Shown: positions 34,810-44,002 of the stretch, in pieces
How the letters are laid out: every line of letters starts with the position of its first letter
How positions within the stretch are numbered: the stretch's first letter is position 1
NCBI GenBank assembly: GCA_945901025.1
Contig: CAMDJW010000003.1
Span: 43,337 to 107,336, forward strand
DNA length: 64,000 bases
Source of the DNA: Spirosoma fluviale
GTDB taxonomy: Bacteria > Bacteroidota > Bacteroidia > Cytophagales > Spirosomataceae
Direction of reading: 5' to 3'
Program-made: the position numbers and the translations under genes
Notes under the pieces: model-generated
Databases searched by the model: none
Seen by the model: only the letters and a program-made list of their open reading frames with translations
What the model was told of the DNA's origin: nothing

Positions 34810-37734
34810 ATGACGGTTTCTACCTTGACTCCTACAATCTTATCGGAATTAGCAGAACAATTACAAGGTTCCCTGTTTACAGATACTGTGATGAGAACCT
34901 TGTATGCAACGGATGCGTCTGCCTACCGGGAAATGCCTTTAGGAGTAGCCATTCCTGAGACAATTGAGGACATCCAAATTTTAATTTCTTTTGCAGATAA
35001 GCACCAAATCCCAATTATTCCTAGGACGGCAGGTACATCTCTAGCGGGCCAAGTAGTAGGCTCGGGCTTGGTGGTTGATGTATCTAAGTATTTCAACCGC
35101 ATCATAGAAGTAAATAAAGAGGAATCTTACGTTTGGGTAGAACCAGGTGTCGTTCGAGACGTCTTGAATGTAGAATTAAAAAAACAAGGTTTGTTTTTCG
35201 GCCCTGAAACTTCAACTGCAAATCGTGCCATGATGGGTGGTATGCTTGGAAATAATTCCTGTGGTTCTAATTCCATCGTTTACGGTTCTACGCGTGACCA
35301 TGTATTAGCCGTTGAAGGATATTTGTCAGATGGTACTTTTGTGACATTTGAAGCAGAAGATCCGTTCAAAACGTTATCTACTTTAGCTGAAGGCAGTCGC
35401 TTGCAGAAAATATATGCGGAAACACTTCGTGTGTTATCGGACCCAATCGTTCAAGGTAATATCATTTCTGAATTTCCTAAGCCTAGCATAAATCGTCGGA
35501 ATACAGGTTACGCGCTTGATATGTTAGTGAATTCCAGTTCTTTTGTTGCTGGTAAGCCGAGTTTCAACTTCTGTAATCTGCTTGCAGGATCTGAGGGAAC
35601 ACTTTGTTTTGCTACTCGCATTAAATTGCATGTGGATCCTTTGCCCCCCGCGCATTTAGGTTTAGTTTGTGCCCATTTTAATACAATCGATGAAGCGTTA
35701 CGAGCTAATTTAATTGCCTTGCCGTTTAATCCCTCTGCATCCGAATTGATGGATCATTACATTTTGGAATGTACCAAAGCCAATCCGGAACAGAGTCAAA
35801 ATCGTTTCTTTGTTCAAGGTGATCCTGGGGCTATTTTGGTTGTTGAACTTCGTGGAGATGATGCAAATACCGTTGCGGAACAAGCTAAGGAATTGGAGAA
35901 GGCTATGCGCGCCGCAGGATTTGGCTATCATTTTCCGTATGTGACAGGGGATGGAGTAAAAAAAGTATGGGATTTGAGAAAGGCTGGCTTGGGTCTACTG
36001 TCCAATTTACCTGGAGATGAAAAGGCTGTGGCAGTGATTGAAGATACAGCTGTCGATGTCCAAGATTTGCCCGCGTTCATTGCAGAATTCAATGAGATCC
36101 TGACAGCTAACCAATTGTATTGTGTGCACTATGCACATGCAGGTTCTGGAGAACTGCATTTAAGGCCTATCATTAATTTAAAAACGGACGAAGGGCATCA
36201 GCAGTTTCGACATATCGCCGAAGAAATTGCCCGACTTGTTAAAAAATATAAAGGGTCTCTTTCAGGTGAACACGGTGACGGTAGATTGCGAGGTGAATTT
36301 ATTCCGTGGATGGTCGGTGAAGCGAATTATCAATTGATGCGAGATCTGAAGTCGTGGTGGGATCCAAAGGGAATTTTCAATCCTAATAAAATTGTAGATA
36401 CGCCGCCAATGGATACATTTTTGCGCTATGAGGCGGGCCAACAAACACCCGAGTTTACTACTGCATTTAGGTATAAGGATCAAGATATTTTACAACATGC
36501 GGAGCAATGCAATGGTTCTGGAGATTGCCGAAAAACACCAATTTCAGGAGGTACCATGTGTCCGTCTTTTATGGCTACTCGAAACGAAAAAGAAACGACT
36601 CGAGCTCGTGCCAATATCCTAAGGGAGTTCTTAACGCGTTCTACGCAACCTAACCGCTTTAATCACAAAGAGATTAAGGAGGTAATGGATTTGTGTTTGG
36701 CATGTAAAGGTTGTAAGGCTGAATGTCCTTCTAATGTGGATGTGGCGAAATTGAAAATGGAATTTTTATATCAATACCAAAAGGAGAATGGTACCCCTTT
36801 ACGGAGTTGGTTAGTGGGTCATTTTGCTTCCATTTCCTCCCTAGCATCTTATGTACCCTTTTTATACAACTTGGTGATGGGGACCCCATTTTTACGCCGA
36901 TTGTCTAATCAATTGGTTGGTTTTCATCCGGATAGAACGATGCCTTTATTGGCCAATCACACTTTATGGTCTTGGCTGAAAGGAAGAAAGTCGATCTCCT
37001 CTTCTAAATCTTTGTATTTATTTGTCGACGAATTTACCAATTTCAATGATGTTGAAGTAGGGAAAAAAGCCGTTTTATTGTTAGAAAAATTAGGCTACGA
37101 AGTTAAAACCATCCTTCATCCAATCTCTGGGCGTTCATTTTTGTCTAAAGGAATGCTGGATGAAGCAAGAACCTTGGCACAAGCCAATGTGGAATTGTGG
37201 TCTACGTTAATTGACGAAAATATTCCTTTAGTGGGCATCGAACCGTCTGCTATTTTAACTTTTCGAGATGAATATCCCGACTTAGTTTCAGAGGCTTGGC
37301 TTGAAAAGGCACAGAATTTGAGTAAAAATGTATTGTTGTTAGAGGAGTTTATTGCTCGTGAGGTAGATGCCAAACGCATCCTAAAAAGTTCTTTCAAGCA
37401 GGAAAAACGCTTATTGAAGTTGCATGGCCATTGCCAACAAAAAGCCATGAGTTCTTTGGTGGCCGCTAAAAAGGCTTTGTCCTTGCCTGAAAATTATGAA
37501 GTCCAACTCATTCCTTCGGGTTGCTGTGGTATGGCTGGTTCATTCGGTTACGAAAAAGAACACTATGATTTGTCGATGCAAATAGGGGAGCTAGTTTTAT
37601 TTCCGGCGATCCGCGCGCAAAATATCGAAACTGAAATTGTGGCCTCGGGAACGAGTTGTCGGCATCAAATTCATGATGGAACTCAGCGACATGCCAAGCA
37701 TACCGCTGAGATTTTATATGAAGCTTTAGTCTAA
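34810..37734 (+). CDS. FAD-binding and Fe-S-binding oxidoreductase (GlcD/GlcF-like fusion, D-2-hydroxyacid dehydrogenase type)
   Basis: This 974-residue protein joins a GlcD/D-lactate-dehydrogenase-like flavin half to a GlcF-like iron-sulfur half. The FAD domain has IPRTAGTSLAGQ and MMGGMLGNNSCGSNSIVYG, and the cap domain has HYAHAGSGELHLRP and SGEHGDGRLRG. From about residue 555 come two cysteine clusters (CNGSGDCRKT with MCPS, and CLACKGCKAECPS) suited to two 4Fe-4S centres. A C-terminal CCG-type domain has PSGCCGMAGSFGYE; its first CCG half is degenerate (ISGRSF). It probably oxidises a D-2-hydroxyacid such as lactate or glycolate and feeds the quinone pool. The substrate is not determined. 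Confidence 0.88.
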   Translation: MTVSTLTPTILSELAEQLQGSLFTDTVMRTLYATDASAYREMPLGVAIPETIEDIQILISFADKHQIPIIPRTAGTSLAGQVVGSGLVVDVSKYFNRIIEVNKEESYVWVEPGVVRDVLNVELKKQGLFFGPETSTANRAMMGGMLGNNSCGSNSIVYGSTRDHVLAVEGYLSDGTFVTFEAEDPFKTLSTLAEGSRLQKIYAETLRVLSDPIVQGNIISEFPKPSINRRNTGYALDMLVNSSSFVAGKPSFNFCNLLAGSEGTLCFATRIKLHVDPLPPAHLGLVCAHFNTIDEALRANLIALPFNPSASELMDHYILECTKANPEQSQNRFFVQGDPGAILVVELRGDDANTVAEQAKELEKAMRAAGFGYHFPYVTGDGVKKVWDLRKAGLGLLSNLPGDEKAVAVIEDTAVDVQDLPAFIAEFNEILTANQLYCVHYAHAGSGELHLRPIINLKTDEGHQQFRHIAEEIARLVKKYKGSLSGEHGDGRLRGEFIPWMVGEANYQLMRDLKSWWDPKGIFNPNKIVDTPPMDTFLRYEAGQQTPEFTTAFRYKDQDILQHAEQCNGSGDCRKTPISGGTMCPSFMATRNEKETTRARANILREFLTRSTQPNRFNHKEIKEVMDLCLACKGCKAECPSNVDVAKLKMEFLYQYQKENGTPLRSWLVGHFASISSLASYVPFLYNLVMGTPFLRRLSNQLVGFHPDRTMPLLANHTLWSWLKGRKSISSSKSLYLFVDEFTNFNDVEVGKKAVLLLEKLGYEVKTILHPISGRSFLSKGMLDEARTLAQANVELWSTLIDENIPLVGIEPSAILTFRDEYPDLVSEAWLEKAQNLSKNVLLLEEFIAREVDAKRILKSSFKQEKRLLKLHGHCQQKAMSSLVAAKKALSLPENYEVQLIPSGCCGMAGSFGYEKEHYDLSMQIGELVLFPAIRAQNIETEIVASGTSCRHQIHDGTQRHAKHTAEILYEALV

Positions 37735-37735
37735 A

Positions 37736-39637
37736 TTAGAATTTCCAACGAACAAAAGCTTCCATAGCTTCGTATTCTGCTAGCCCAAGTTTGTTATAAA
37801 TCTGGGCAGTTCCTCTATTTCGATCTTCAGCTCTTTGCCAAAATTCACGGGAGTCGTCTCCTTGGAATACAACTCCATCTTTTTGGGATTGATGTTTAAA
37901 AATACCCATCCTTTTTTTGAAAACCTGATCCGGAGACATAGGAACTGCCATTTCAATTTGGTCAATGTCCCATTCGGCCCATGCACCTTTGTATAACCAA
38001 ACCCAGCAATTTTTCATGTACTCACGATGCTTGATTCTAGAAATAGCTTCAAATATCGCATCTAAGCATACTTTATGCGTTCCGTGTGGATCCGCTAAAT
38101 CGCCCGCTGCGTAAATTTGATGTGGCTGAACAGTATCGATTAAATCGATGATTAATTGAATGTCAATTTCTGCCAATGGCTTTTTACGTATCGTACCAGT
38201 TTCATAAAATGGCATTTCTAAGAAATGGGCATTTTCTTTTTTAATGCCTACAAACCGGCAGGTGTTTTTCGCTTCTCCTTTTCTAATTAAGCCTTTAATT
38301 TGTCGCACGGCATCTATATCCAGTTCGGAATCTTTTTTATTCTTTAAAAACCGAACCGCGTCTTTATATATTTTATTGGCTTTGGTATTAATACTTTCAA
38401 ATTTTTCGTTGAAATCTACCACAAATTCTGCGAAGCGAAGTGCTTCATCATCTGCCACTGCAATATTCCCCGTAGTTTGATAAGCCACGTGAACTTCATG
38501 ACCTTGGTCTTGAAGACGCTGAAAAGTTCCACCCATCGAGATAATATCATCATCTGGATGTGGGGAAAATATGATGACCTTTTTCTTAGCTGGAAAAGCT
38601 CTTTCTGGTCTTTTGGTATCATCAGAGTTTGGTTTTCCTCCGGGCCAACCCGAAATGGTGTGTTGTAAATAATTAAATACCTCGATGTTTATTTCATACG
38701 CTTGGCCATATAAGGAAAGTAAATCAGATAGCCCGTTTTCATTGTAATCCTTGTTGGTCAACTTTAATACCGGTTTTTCCAAATGAAGCGAAAGGTGTGT
38801 AACCGCTTTTTTGATCATCTTTCGGTCCCAGGTAACTGAGTCTACGAGCCAAGGAGTTTTAATCCGAGTTAGTAAAGCAGCTGCCGTTTCATCTAAAATG
38901 AAGGTAGCATTCGTGTGTTGTTGTAAATACGATGCAGGAATATCGGAAGTTACTTGGCCCTCAACTGCCCTTGCCACACTTTCGGCTTTGTGTTCACCCC
39001 ATGCCAACAAAACGATTCGTTTGGCCTGCATGATTTTATCAATTCCTAAGGTGATCGCTTTTTTAGGAACTTTAGCTAATCCCCCAAAATCTACAGCCGC
39101 ATCTATTTTAGTATTGATGTCCAAAGTCATCAATCGAGTCTTCGAGTTAATTAACGATCCTGGCTCATTGAATCCAATGTGGCCATTGCGCCCAATTCCT
39201 AATAAATGAAAATCCAATCCACCCAGTTTTTCTATCTTATCTTCATAGTCTTTACAAAACTCAGGTATTTTTTCGATAGGCAATGTCCCATCCGGTAAAT
39301 GGTAATTTGTTACCGGTATGTCAATTTGATCAAAGAGTTGCTCTTTCATAAATCGCACATAACTTTGAACAGAATCCGGCTCCATGGGGTGGTATTCGTC
39401 TAAATTAAATGTGATGACATTTTTGAAACTCAAGCCTTCTTCTTTGTGCATCCGAATAAGTTCTTGATACACTTTTTTCGGGGAAGACCCTGTGGCTAAT
39501 CCCAAAACGGCTGGTTTATTCTCCTTCGCTTTTTGCCTGATTAATGCGGCTATTTCTAAGGCAACGGCCTTGGATGCTTTTTCTGAATCATCGAAAATGG
39601 TGGTCGGGATTCTCTCAAAACTGATTGCGTGTTCCAT
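37736..39637 (-). CDS. nagB: Glucosamine-6-phosphate deaminase fused to a PIG-L/LmbE-type domain
   Basis: This 633-residue protein has an N-terminal NagB domain (about residues 1-270) with LGLATGSSPKKVYQ, FNLDEYHPM and LLGIGRNGHIGFNEPGS, which converts glucosamine-6-phosphate to fructose-6-phosphate and ammonia. The C-terminal half (from about residue 350) is LmbE/PIG-L-like with the zinc motif SPHPDDDIISMGGT and a later DPHGTHKVC. This two-domain form is common in Bacteroidota. The second domain suggests N-deacetylation of an amino sugar, but this is inferred. The start is 2 nt after the stop of a HipB-like regulator gene. Confidence 0.9.
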   Translation of the reverse strand: MEHAISFERIPTTIFDDSEKASKAVALEIAALIRQKAKENKPAVLGLATGSSPKKVYQELIRMHKEEGLSFKNVITFNLDEYHPMEPDSVQSYVRFMKEQLFDQIDIPVTNYHLPDGTLPIEKIPEFCKDYEDKIEKLGGLDFHLLGIGRNGHIGFNEPGSLINSKTRLMTLDINTKIDAAVDFGGLAKVPKKAITLGIDKIMQAKRIVLLAWGEHKAESVARAVEGQVTSDIPASYLQQHTNATFILDETAAALLTRIKTPWLVDSVTWDRKMIKKAVTHLSLHLEKPVLKLTNKDYNENGLSDLLSLYGQAYEINIEVFNYLQHTISGWPGGKPNSDDTKRPERAFPAKKKVIIFSPHPDDDIISMGGTFQRLQDQGHEVHVAYQTTGNIAVADDEALRFAEFVVDFNEKFESINTKANKIYKDAVRFLKNKKDSELDIDAVRQIKGLIRKGEAKNTCRFVGIKKENAHFLEMPFYETGTIRKKPLAEIDIQLIIDLIDTVQPHQIYAAGDLADPHGTHKVCLDAIFEAISRIKHREYMKNCWVWLYKGAWAEWDIDQIEMAVPMSPDQVFKKRMGIFKHQSQKDGVVFQGDDSREFWQRAEDRNRGTAQIYNKLGLAEYEAMEAFVRWKF

Positions 39638-39639
39638 AA

Positions 39640-39855
39640 TTATTTATTATTTATTTTCGATGTGACCACAATAAAATCTAATTCTAATGTGTCAAATAAT
39701 CGTAATATTGTTTTAATAGACGGGTTACCTTTTCCTAGTTCAATGGAATGAATGGTTTTAATGGCCACTCCACTTTTTTCACTCAATTCTTCTTGTTTTA
39801 ATCTGAGCGCCCCTCTTTTTTCTCTAATTATTTTTCCAAATATTTTTAAATCCAT
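39640..39855 (-). CDS. HipB-like XRE-family helix-turn-helix regulator
   Basis: This 71-residue protein is almost entirely an HTH domain: FGKIIREKRGALRLKQEELS, then SGVAIKTIHSIELGKGNPSI as turn and recognition helix, and LFDTLELDFIVV. The C-terminal part resembles HipB antitoxins. No HipA kinase gene is adjacent. The gene lies directly upstream of nagB (2-nt gap) on the same strand, so the two are almost certainly co-transcribed and it may control nagB and itself. Its regulatory target is not shown by sequence. It could also be a solitary relic of a toxin-antitoxin pair. Confidence 0.8.
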   Translation of the reverse strand: MDLKIFGKIIREKRGALRLKQEELSEKSGVAIKTIHSIELGKGNPSIKTILRLFDTLELDFIVVTSKINNK

Positions 39856-39970
39856 AGTCCATCTTCCAGTGGGTAAAAATACGAGTAAAAATCATATTTA
39901 AAAATTATCGGTAATTAAATACTGATTTATAAATAAAATGCGATTTTGTTATTTTTATGATGAGCGGTCA

Positions 39971-39999
39971 TTGGAATTGAATTTTGTTCATTAAATTTG
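39971..39999 (+). promoter_or_regulatory. Possible promoter of the TonB-receptor/DUF4249 operon
   Basis: TTG at 39971-39973 and TAAATTTG at 39992-39999 are 18 bases apart. Both match the Bacteroidota promoter, but the predicted transcription start (about 40005) falls at or next to the likely ATG, which would make a leaderless or nearly leaderless message. Confidence 0.4.
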
Positions 40000-40004
40000 T
40001 TTTT

Positions 40005-42389
40005 ATGAATATGAATATTCGCGCCCTAATCATCATACTTGTTTGTCTAAGTTTTTCCAATTTAGTTGTAGCTCAGAAATCTACATTAAGTGGTTACTTA
40101 AAAGATGCCCTTAATGGGGAAGGTTTAATAGGTGCTAACGTATACGTGAAAGAACTGAAAGTAGGTAACTCTTCAAATACCTATGGTTTTTACAGTATTA
40201 CATTAAATCCCGGAGAATATACATTGGTTTTCAGCTCTTCCGGATATGAAAAAATCGAACGGAAGGTCCTATTTTCAGGTGCTTCTCAAACACTTAACTT
40301 AGAATTAAAATCTTCAAATAAAGAACTAGAAGAGGTAGTTGTTCGCACAAGAGCTGTTGATGAAAATGTTAAAGGTATCGAAATGTCGGTCAATAAAATT
40401 GACATTAAAACCATTCGGAAAATACCTGCATTACTAGGTGAAGTTGATCTAGTTAGAGCCATTCAGCTCTTGCCAGGTGTTTCTACTGTGGGCGAGGGCG
40501 CTTCTGGTTTTAACGTTCGTGGGGGTGGTGTAGATCAAAATCTAGTTTTATTAGATGATGCTCCCGTCTATAATTCCTCCCATTTATTTGGTTTTTTCTC
40601 GGTGTTTAATCCGGATGCGGTTAAAGATGTTAAGCTTTATAAAGGGGGTATTCCTGCGCAGTATGGAGGTAGGGCATCTTCCATTTTGGATGTGAAAATG
40701 AAGGAAGGCAATTCCAAAAAGCTCGAAATTAATGGAGGAATAGGGGTTATATTTTCTCGTTTCTCTATTGAGGCACCCATTGTAAAAGATAAGGCCTCAT
40801 TCATTTTTGCCGCTAGAAGATCATACATAGACATTTTAGCTAAACCCTTTTTAACGGGTAACAATGCGAATGCGTCCTTTAATTTTTATGATTTAACGGC
40901 GAAGGTCAATTATAATATCAATGCTAAAAACACGGTATTCCTTTCTGGTTATTTTGGACGAGACGTTTTTGGAACGAGTTTTGGTTTTAATTGGGGCAAT
41001 GGCACCATATCCTCTCGTTGGAACCATGTGTTTTCTGAAAAGTTATTCATGAATGCTACAGCTTTTTATAGCAATTATGATTATTTGTTGGACTCAGATA
41101 TAGAAAATAAAAGACCCAATGACTCATTTAAATGGTCTTCCAACATAGAAAATTTGAGTATTAAGCCAGATTTTACTTATTACGTGAATCCGACCAATAC
41201 GATAAGTTTTGGTGGGCAGATTCTTTCATACGAATTTAAGCCTGGCAAGGCTATCGCCACATCCACGGGGGAGAAAAGGGAATTTGGCCAAGCAAATAAA
41301 ATAGGAACGGAGTCATCGGCTTATGTGAGTCAAGAGTTAAAAATATCACCTATCTTCTCTGTTCAATACGGAATGAGGTATTCCTATTATGATTATAAAA
41401 GTTTGAATGGCGAATATTACGACCGAGTTAAAGTGCCTATCTCAACTGAAAATGCATCAGGCTATATTTTGAAAATAAATAAAACAGACCCCAATACAAC
41501 CGTAGCTTCATATGGAAATTGGGAACCTAGATTGTCCTTGAATTTAAATGTAGGTCAAAATGCATCTTTAAAGACAAGTTATAATCGCTTAGCCCAATAT
41601 GTGCACTTGATGTCAAATACAGCCGCTTCCACTCCTTTGGATGTCTGGACTTCATCGACCAATAATATAAAACCACAGGTAGCTGACCAAGTTGCCATGG
41701 GGTTCTTTAAAAATTTGGGTCCTGACGGAAATAATTATGAAACCTCTGTTGAGGTGTATTATAAGTCAATGCAAAATCAGATTGATTATGCAGATCGGGC
41801 TAACTTGTTTTTGAATCCTTATTTTGAAAAAGACTTACTTTTTGGAGATGGTCGGGCTTATGGAATTGAATTTTTTGTTAAGAAAAATGTAGGTAAATTA
41901 ACGGGATGGGTTAGTTATACTTTGGCACGTACCGAGCGAAAAATAGAGGGGCTTAATGGGGGCGAATGGTACGCAAATCGATATGATCGCACACATACAT
42001 TGAACGTTATTGGCCAGTATAGTTTAAGCGAAAAATGGTCTTTTGGAGCTAATTTCGCTTATATCACGGGTGTCCCTTATTCGATTCCTGCACAAAAATA
42101 CATTTACGAAGGCATTGCTTATCCACAAACCTTACCTGGAACGCGAGGAAATATCAGGGTCCCGGACTATAATCGATTGGATTTGTCGGCCACCAAGAAA
42201 AACAAAAAAGCTGTTTTTGGCAAAGGAACCTCTGAATGGGTTTTCTCTATTTATAATGTGTACAATCGGAAAAATCCTTTTTCAATATATACACGTCCTA
42301 ATGAAGATAATTCAATGAAAACAGAGGCGGTCCAGTTATCTATTATTGGTTCTTTTGTTCCGGCAGTCACCTATAATTTTTCATTCTAA
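40005..42389 (+). CDS. TonB-dependent receptor with carboxypeptidase-like N-terminal domain
   Basis: The start at 40005 gives MNMNIRALIIILVCLSF, a good signal peptide; an in-frame ATG at 39984 would place the promoter box inside the gene. The protein of 794 residues has a carboxypeptidase-regulatory-like domain (STLSGYLKDALNGEGLIGAN onward), then a plug with RAIQLLPGVSTVGEGASGFNVRGGGVDQNL and a beta-barrel ending in a terminal phenylalanine. It should import a siderophore, metal complex or organic nutrient. The stop and the start of the DUF4249 gene share one base (TAATG), so the pair is translationally coupled. Confidence 0.92.
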   Translation: MNMNIRALIIILVCLSFSNLVVAQKSTLSGYLKDALNGEGLIGANVYVKELKVGNSSNTYGFYSITLNPGEYTLVFSSSGYEKIERKVLFSGASQTLNLELKSSNKELEEVVVRTRAVDENVKGIEMSVNKIDIKTIRKIPALLGEVDLVRAIQLLPGVSTVGEGASGFNVRGGGVDQNLVLLDDAPVYNSSHLFGFFSVFNPDAVKDVKLYKGGIPAQYGGRASSILDVKMKEGNSKKLEINGGIGVIFSRFSIEAPIVKDKASFIFAARRSYIDILAKPFLTGNNANASFNFYDLTAKVNYNINAKNTVFLSGYFGRDVFGTSFGFNWGNGTISSRWNHVFSEKLFMNATAFYSNYDYLLDSDIENKRPNDSFKWSSNIENLSIKPDFTYYVNPTNTISFGGQILSYEFKPGKAIATSTGEKREFGQANKIGTESSAYVSQELKISPIFSVQYGMRYSYYDYKSLNGEYYDRVKVPISTENASGYILKINKTDPNTTVASYGNWEPRLSLNLNVGQNASLKTSYNRLAQYVHLMSNTAASTPLDVWTSSTNNIKPQVADQVAMGFFKNLGPDGNNYETSVEVYYKSMQNQIDYADRANLFLNPYFEKDLLFGDGRAYGIEFFVKKNVGKLTGWVSYTLARTERKIEGLNGGEWYANRYDRTHTLNVIGQYSLSEKWSFGANFAYITGVPYSIPAQKYIYEGIAYPQTLPGTRGNIRVPDYNRLDLSATKKNKKAVFGKGTSEWVFSIYNVYNRKNPFSIYTRPNEDNSMKTEAVQLSIIGSFVPAVTYNFSF

Positions 42390-43309
42390 TGAAGGCATAT
42401 ACCGCGATTCTATTTGTGTTGATGCTAGGGTTCTTTTTGAGTTCTTGTGAAGACGTTGTGACTTTAAAAACGCCTAGTTCTGATCATTATATGGTTATAG
42501 AGGCCACATTAACTAATTTGCCAGGTCCTCAAAAAATAATTCTATCTAGGTCTCAAGACTATTTTGACAACACGGATGCCCCTAAAATTATAGGTGCTAA
42601 TGTATCAGTTTCAGATGATGAGGGGCGAGAATATGTATTTAAAGAATCTAAAACAGAGTCGGGAGCTTATGTGTGGACACCAACAACACCATCTGAGTTG
42701 TTTGGAAAAATTGGTCGCAAGTATAAATTAACAGTAAAATCTGCAAATGATACATTTACAGCCTCGGAAACGATGAATCGTGTTCCGGCGATTGATTCCA
42801 TATTATATCAATTTGATGAAGCAAATACAAGACAGGCAGCGGATGGAAAGCCTAAAAATGGATATGATGCGCAGTTCTATGCCCGGGATCCAATAGGAGT
42901 TGGGGATTGTTTCCGAGTGAAAACATATAAAAATCGGAAGTTGTTTAATGGGACTCAAAACTTAGTTTTTTTCTATGATGCTGCATTTCAAAAGGGAGCC
43001 ATGGCAGATGGACTCATGTTTATTTTGCCTATTCGTAGATCCATTTCACCCGAGCTTTACCAAGAAAAAGATACGATTCGAGTAGATCTGTTTTCAATTT
43101 CAGAAGGACAGTTTAATTATTATTCACAAGCCCGATTAGAGTTAAATAATGCAGGGTTGTTTTCTAGGCCAGCGGCAAATATACCCACTAACTTTACCAA
43201 TACGAACCCAAATTCATCCTTTCAAGGGGCAGGTTGGTTTGGAATTTCGGCTGTAAGCACCATGCAAACTATCGTGGATTCCAAAAAAGCTCGAAAAAAC
43301 ATCAAGTAA
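42389..43309 (+). CDS. DUF4249 family lipoprotein
   Basis: This 306-residue protein has a signal ending in the lipobox LSSC with the cysteine near residue 20. DUF4249-like sequence follows, including MVIEATLTNLPGPQKIILSR and SVSDDEGREYVF. The family is regularly encoded right after a TonB-dependent receptor, as here, and is probably an outer-membrane accessory lipoprotein of that receptor. Its molecular role is unknown. Its stop lies 1 nt from the stop of the convergent porT gene. Confidence 0.85.
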   Translation: MKAYTAILFVLMLGFFLSSCEDVVTLKTPSSDHYMVIEATLTNLPGPQKIILSRSQDYFDNTDAPKIIGANVSVSDDEGREYVFKESKTESGAYVWTPTTPSELFGKIGRKYKLTVKSANDTFTASETMNRVPAIDSILYQFDEANTRQAADGKPKNGYDAQFYARDPIGVGDCFRVKTYKNRKLFNGTQNLVFFYDAAFQKGAMADGLMFILPIRRSISPELYQEKDTIRVDLFSISEGQFNYYSQARLELNNAGLFSRPAANIPTNFTNTNPNSSFQGAGWFGISAVSTMQTIVDSKKARKNIK

Positions 43310-43310
43310 A

Positions 43311-44000
43311 TTATTCGAAATTGATAATGAGACTGACCGTATGCGATTTCAAATAATTCATATTCGAAAATGAATTAGTCGCGGTGGTTGGTTGGACATA
43401 TAGATTTGTCAACCCGTGCGAGAATCGGAGTTCGGGTGTAAATTTAAAGTATTGAAAAAAGCGTTCTAACCCAAATCCATATTCAAGCGATAAGTCTGAG
43501 GTGTTAGCGCTAAGGGCTGAGCTCTTTTTTTTCACATTGGCCTCTACGCCTAACTTCACTCCTCCGATCACATACATTCGATGATTTTCTCGTCTGATCG
43601 ACTTATATTTGATTAACAATGGGATTTCGAGCCAAGTAGATTCTCTGGTTAATGGATTTAAATCAGGCTTTGGAGGTGACAAAGGAAATAAAATTTGCCT
43701 TTCATATAGGGCAATGTTCATTCCTGTTTTTAATTCAAAATGTTTGTCAAAAGAATAATTGACCAGACCGCCAATCTGAAAGCCAAAGCTACGGGGTGAT
43801 TGCACGATTGAATCTGCACCTAATTTTGCTCGATCCCCGTTCGTTGAAAAATTAGTGGATGCAAAACCAAATAGGAAACCAAAATGAACAGGTTTCTCGT
43901 CATAGTATTCATGAAAAATCCGTACATATTTGCTGTGCTGAGCCCGAACAGTTAGTTGGGTCAGAATAAAACAGCAAAGGATCAGCCCCGTTTTTCTCAA
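43311..44000 (-). CDS. porT: PorT family type IX secretion protein (outer-membrane beta-barrel)
   Basis: A TTG start at 44000 gives a 229-residue protein with a clean signal peptide (MRKTGLILCCFILTQLTVRA, then Q). It lies 2 nt after the ubiE stop. An upstream TTG (44060) would overlap ubiE by 58 nt and put 20 polar residues before the signal, so it is rejected. The mature part reads as an 8-strand-type barrel with HFGFLFGFASTNF and FELKTGMNIALYERQ. PorT is needed for type IX secretion, and a porT gene next to ubiE is a familiar Bacteroidota arrangement. There is no ATG in the region. Confidence 0.8.
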   Translation of the reverse strand: MRKTGLILCCFILTQLTVRAQHSKYVRIFHEYYDEKPVHFGFLFGFASTNFSTNGDRAKLGADSIVQSPRSFGFQIGGLVNYSFDKHFELKTGMNIALYERQILFPLSPPKPDLNPLTRESTWLEIPLLIKYKSIRRENHRMYVIGGVKLGVEANVKKKSSALSANTSDLSLEYGFGLERFFQYFKFTPELRFSHGLTNLYVQPTTATNSFSNMNYLKSHTVSLIINFE

Positions 44001-44002
44001 TG

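Noticed and set aside
39640..39855. A complete HipBA toxin-antitoxin system
   Set aside because: Only the HipB-like HTH gene is present; the neighbour is NagB-LmbE and no HipA kinase motif is in the window.
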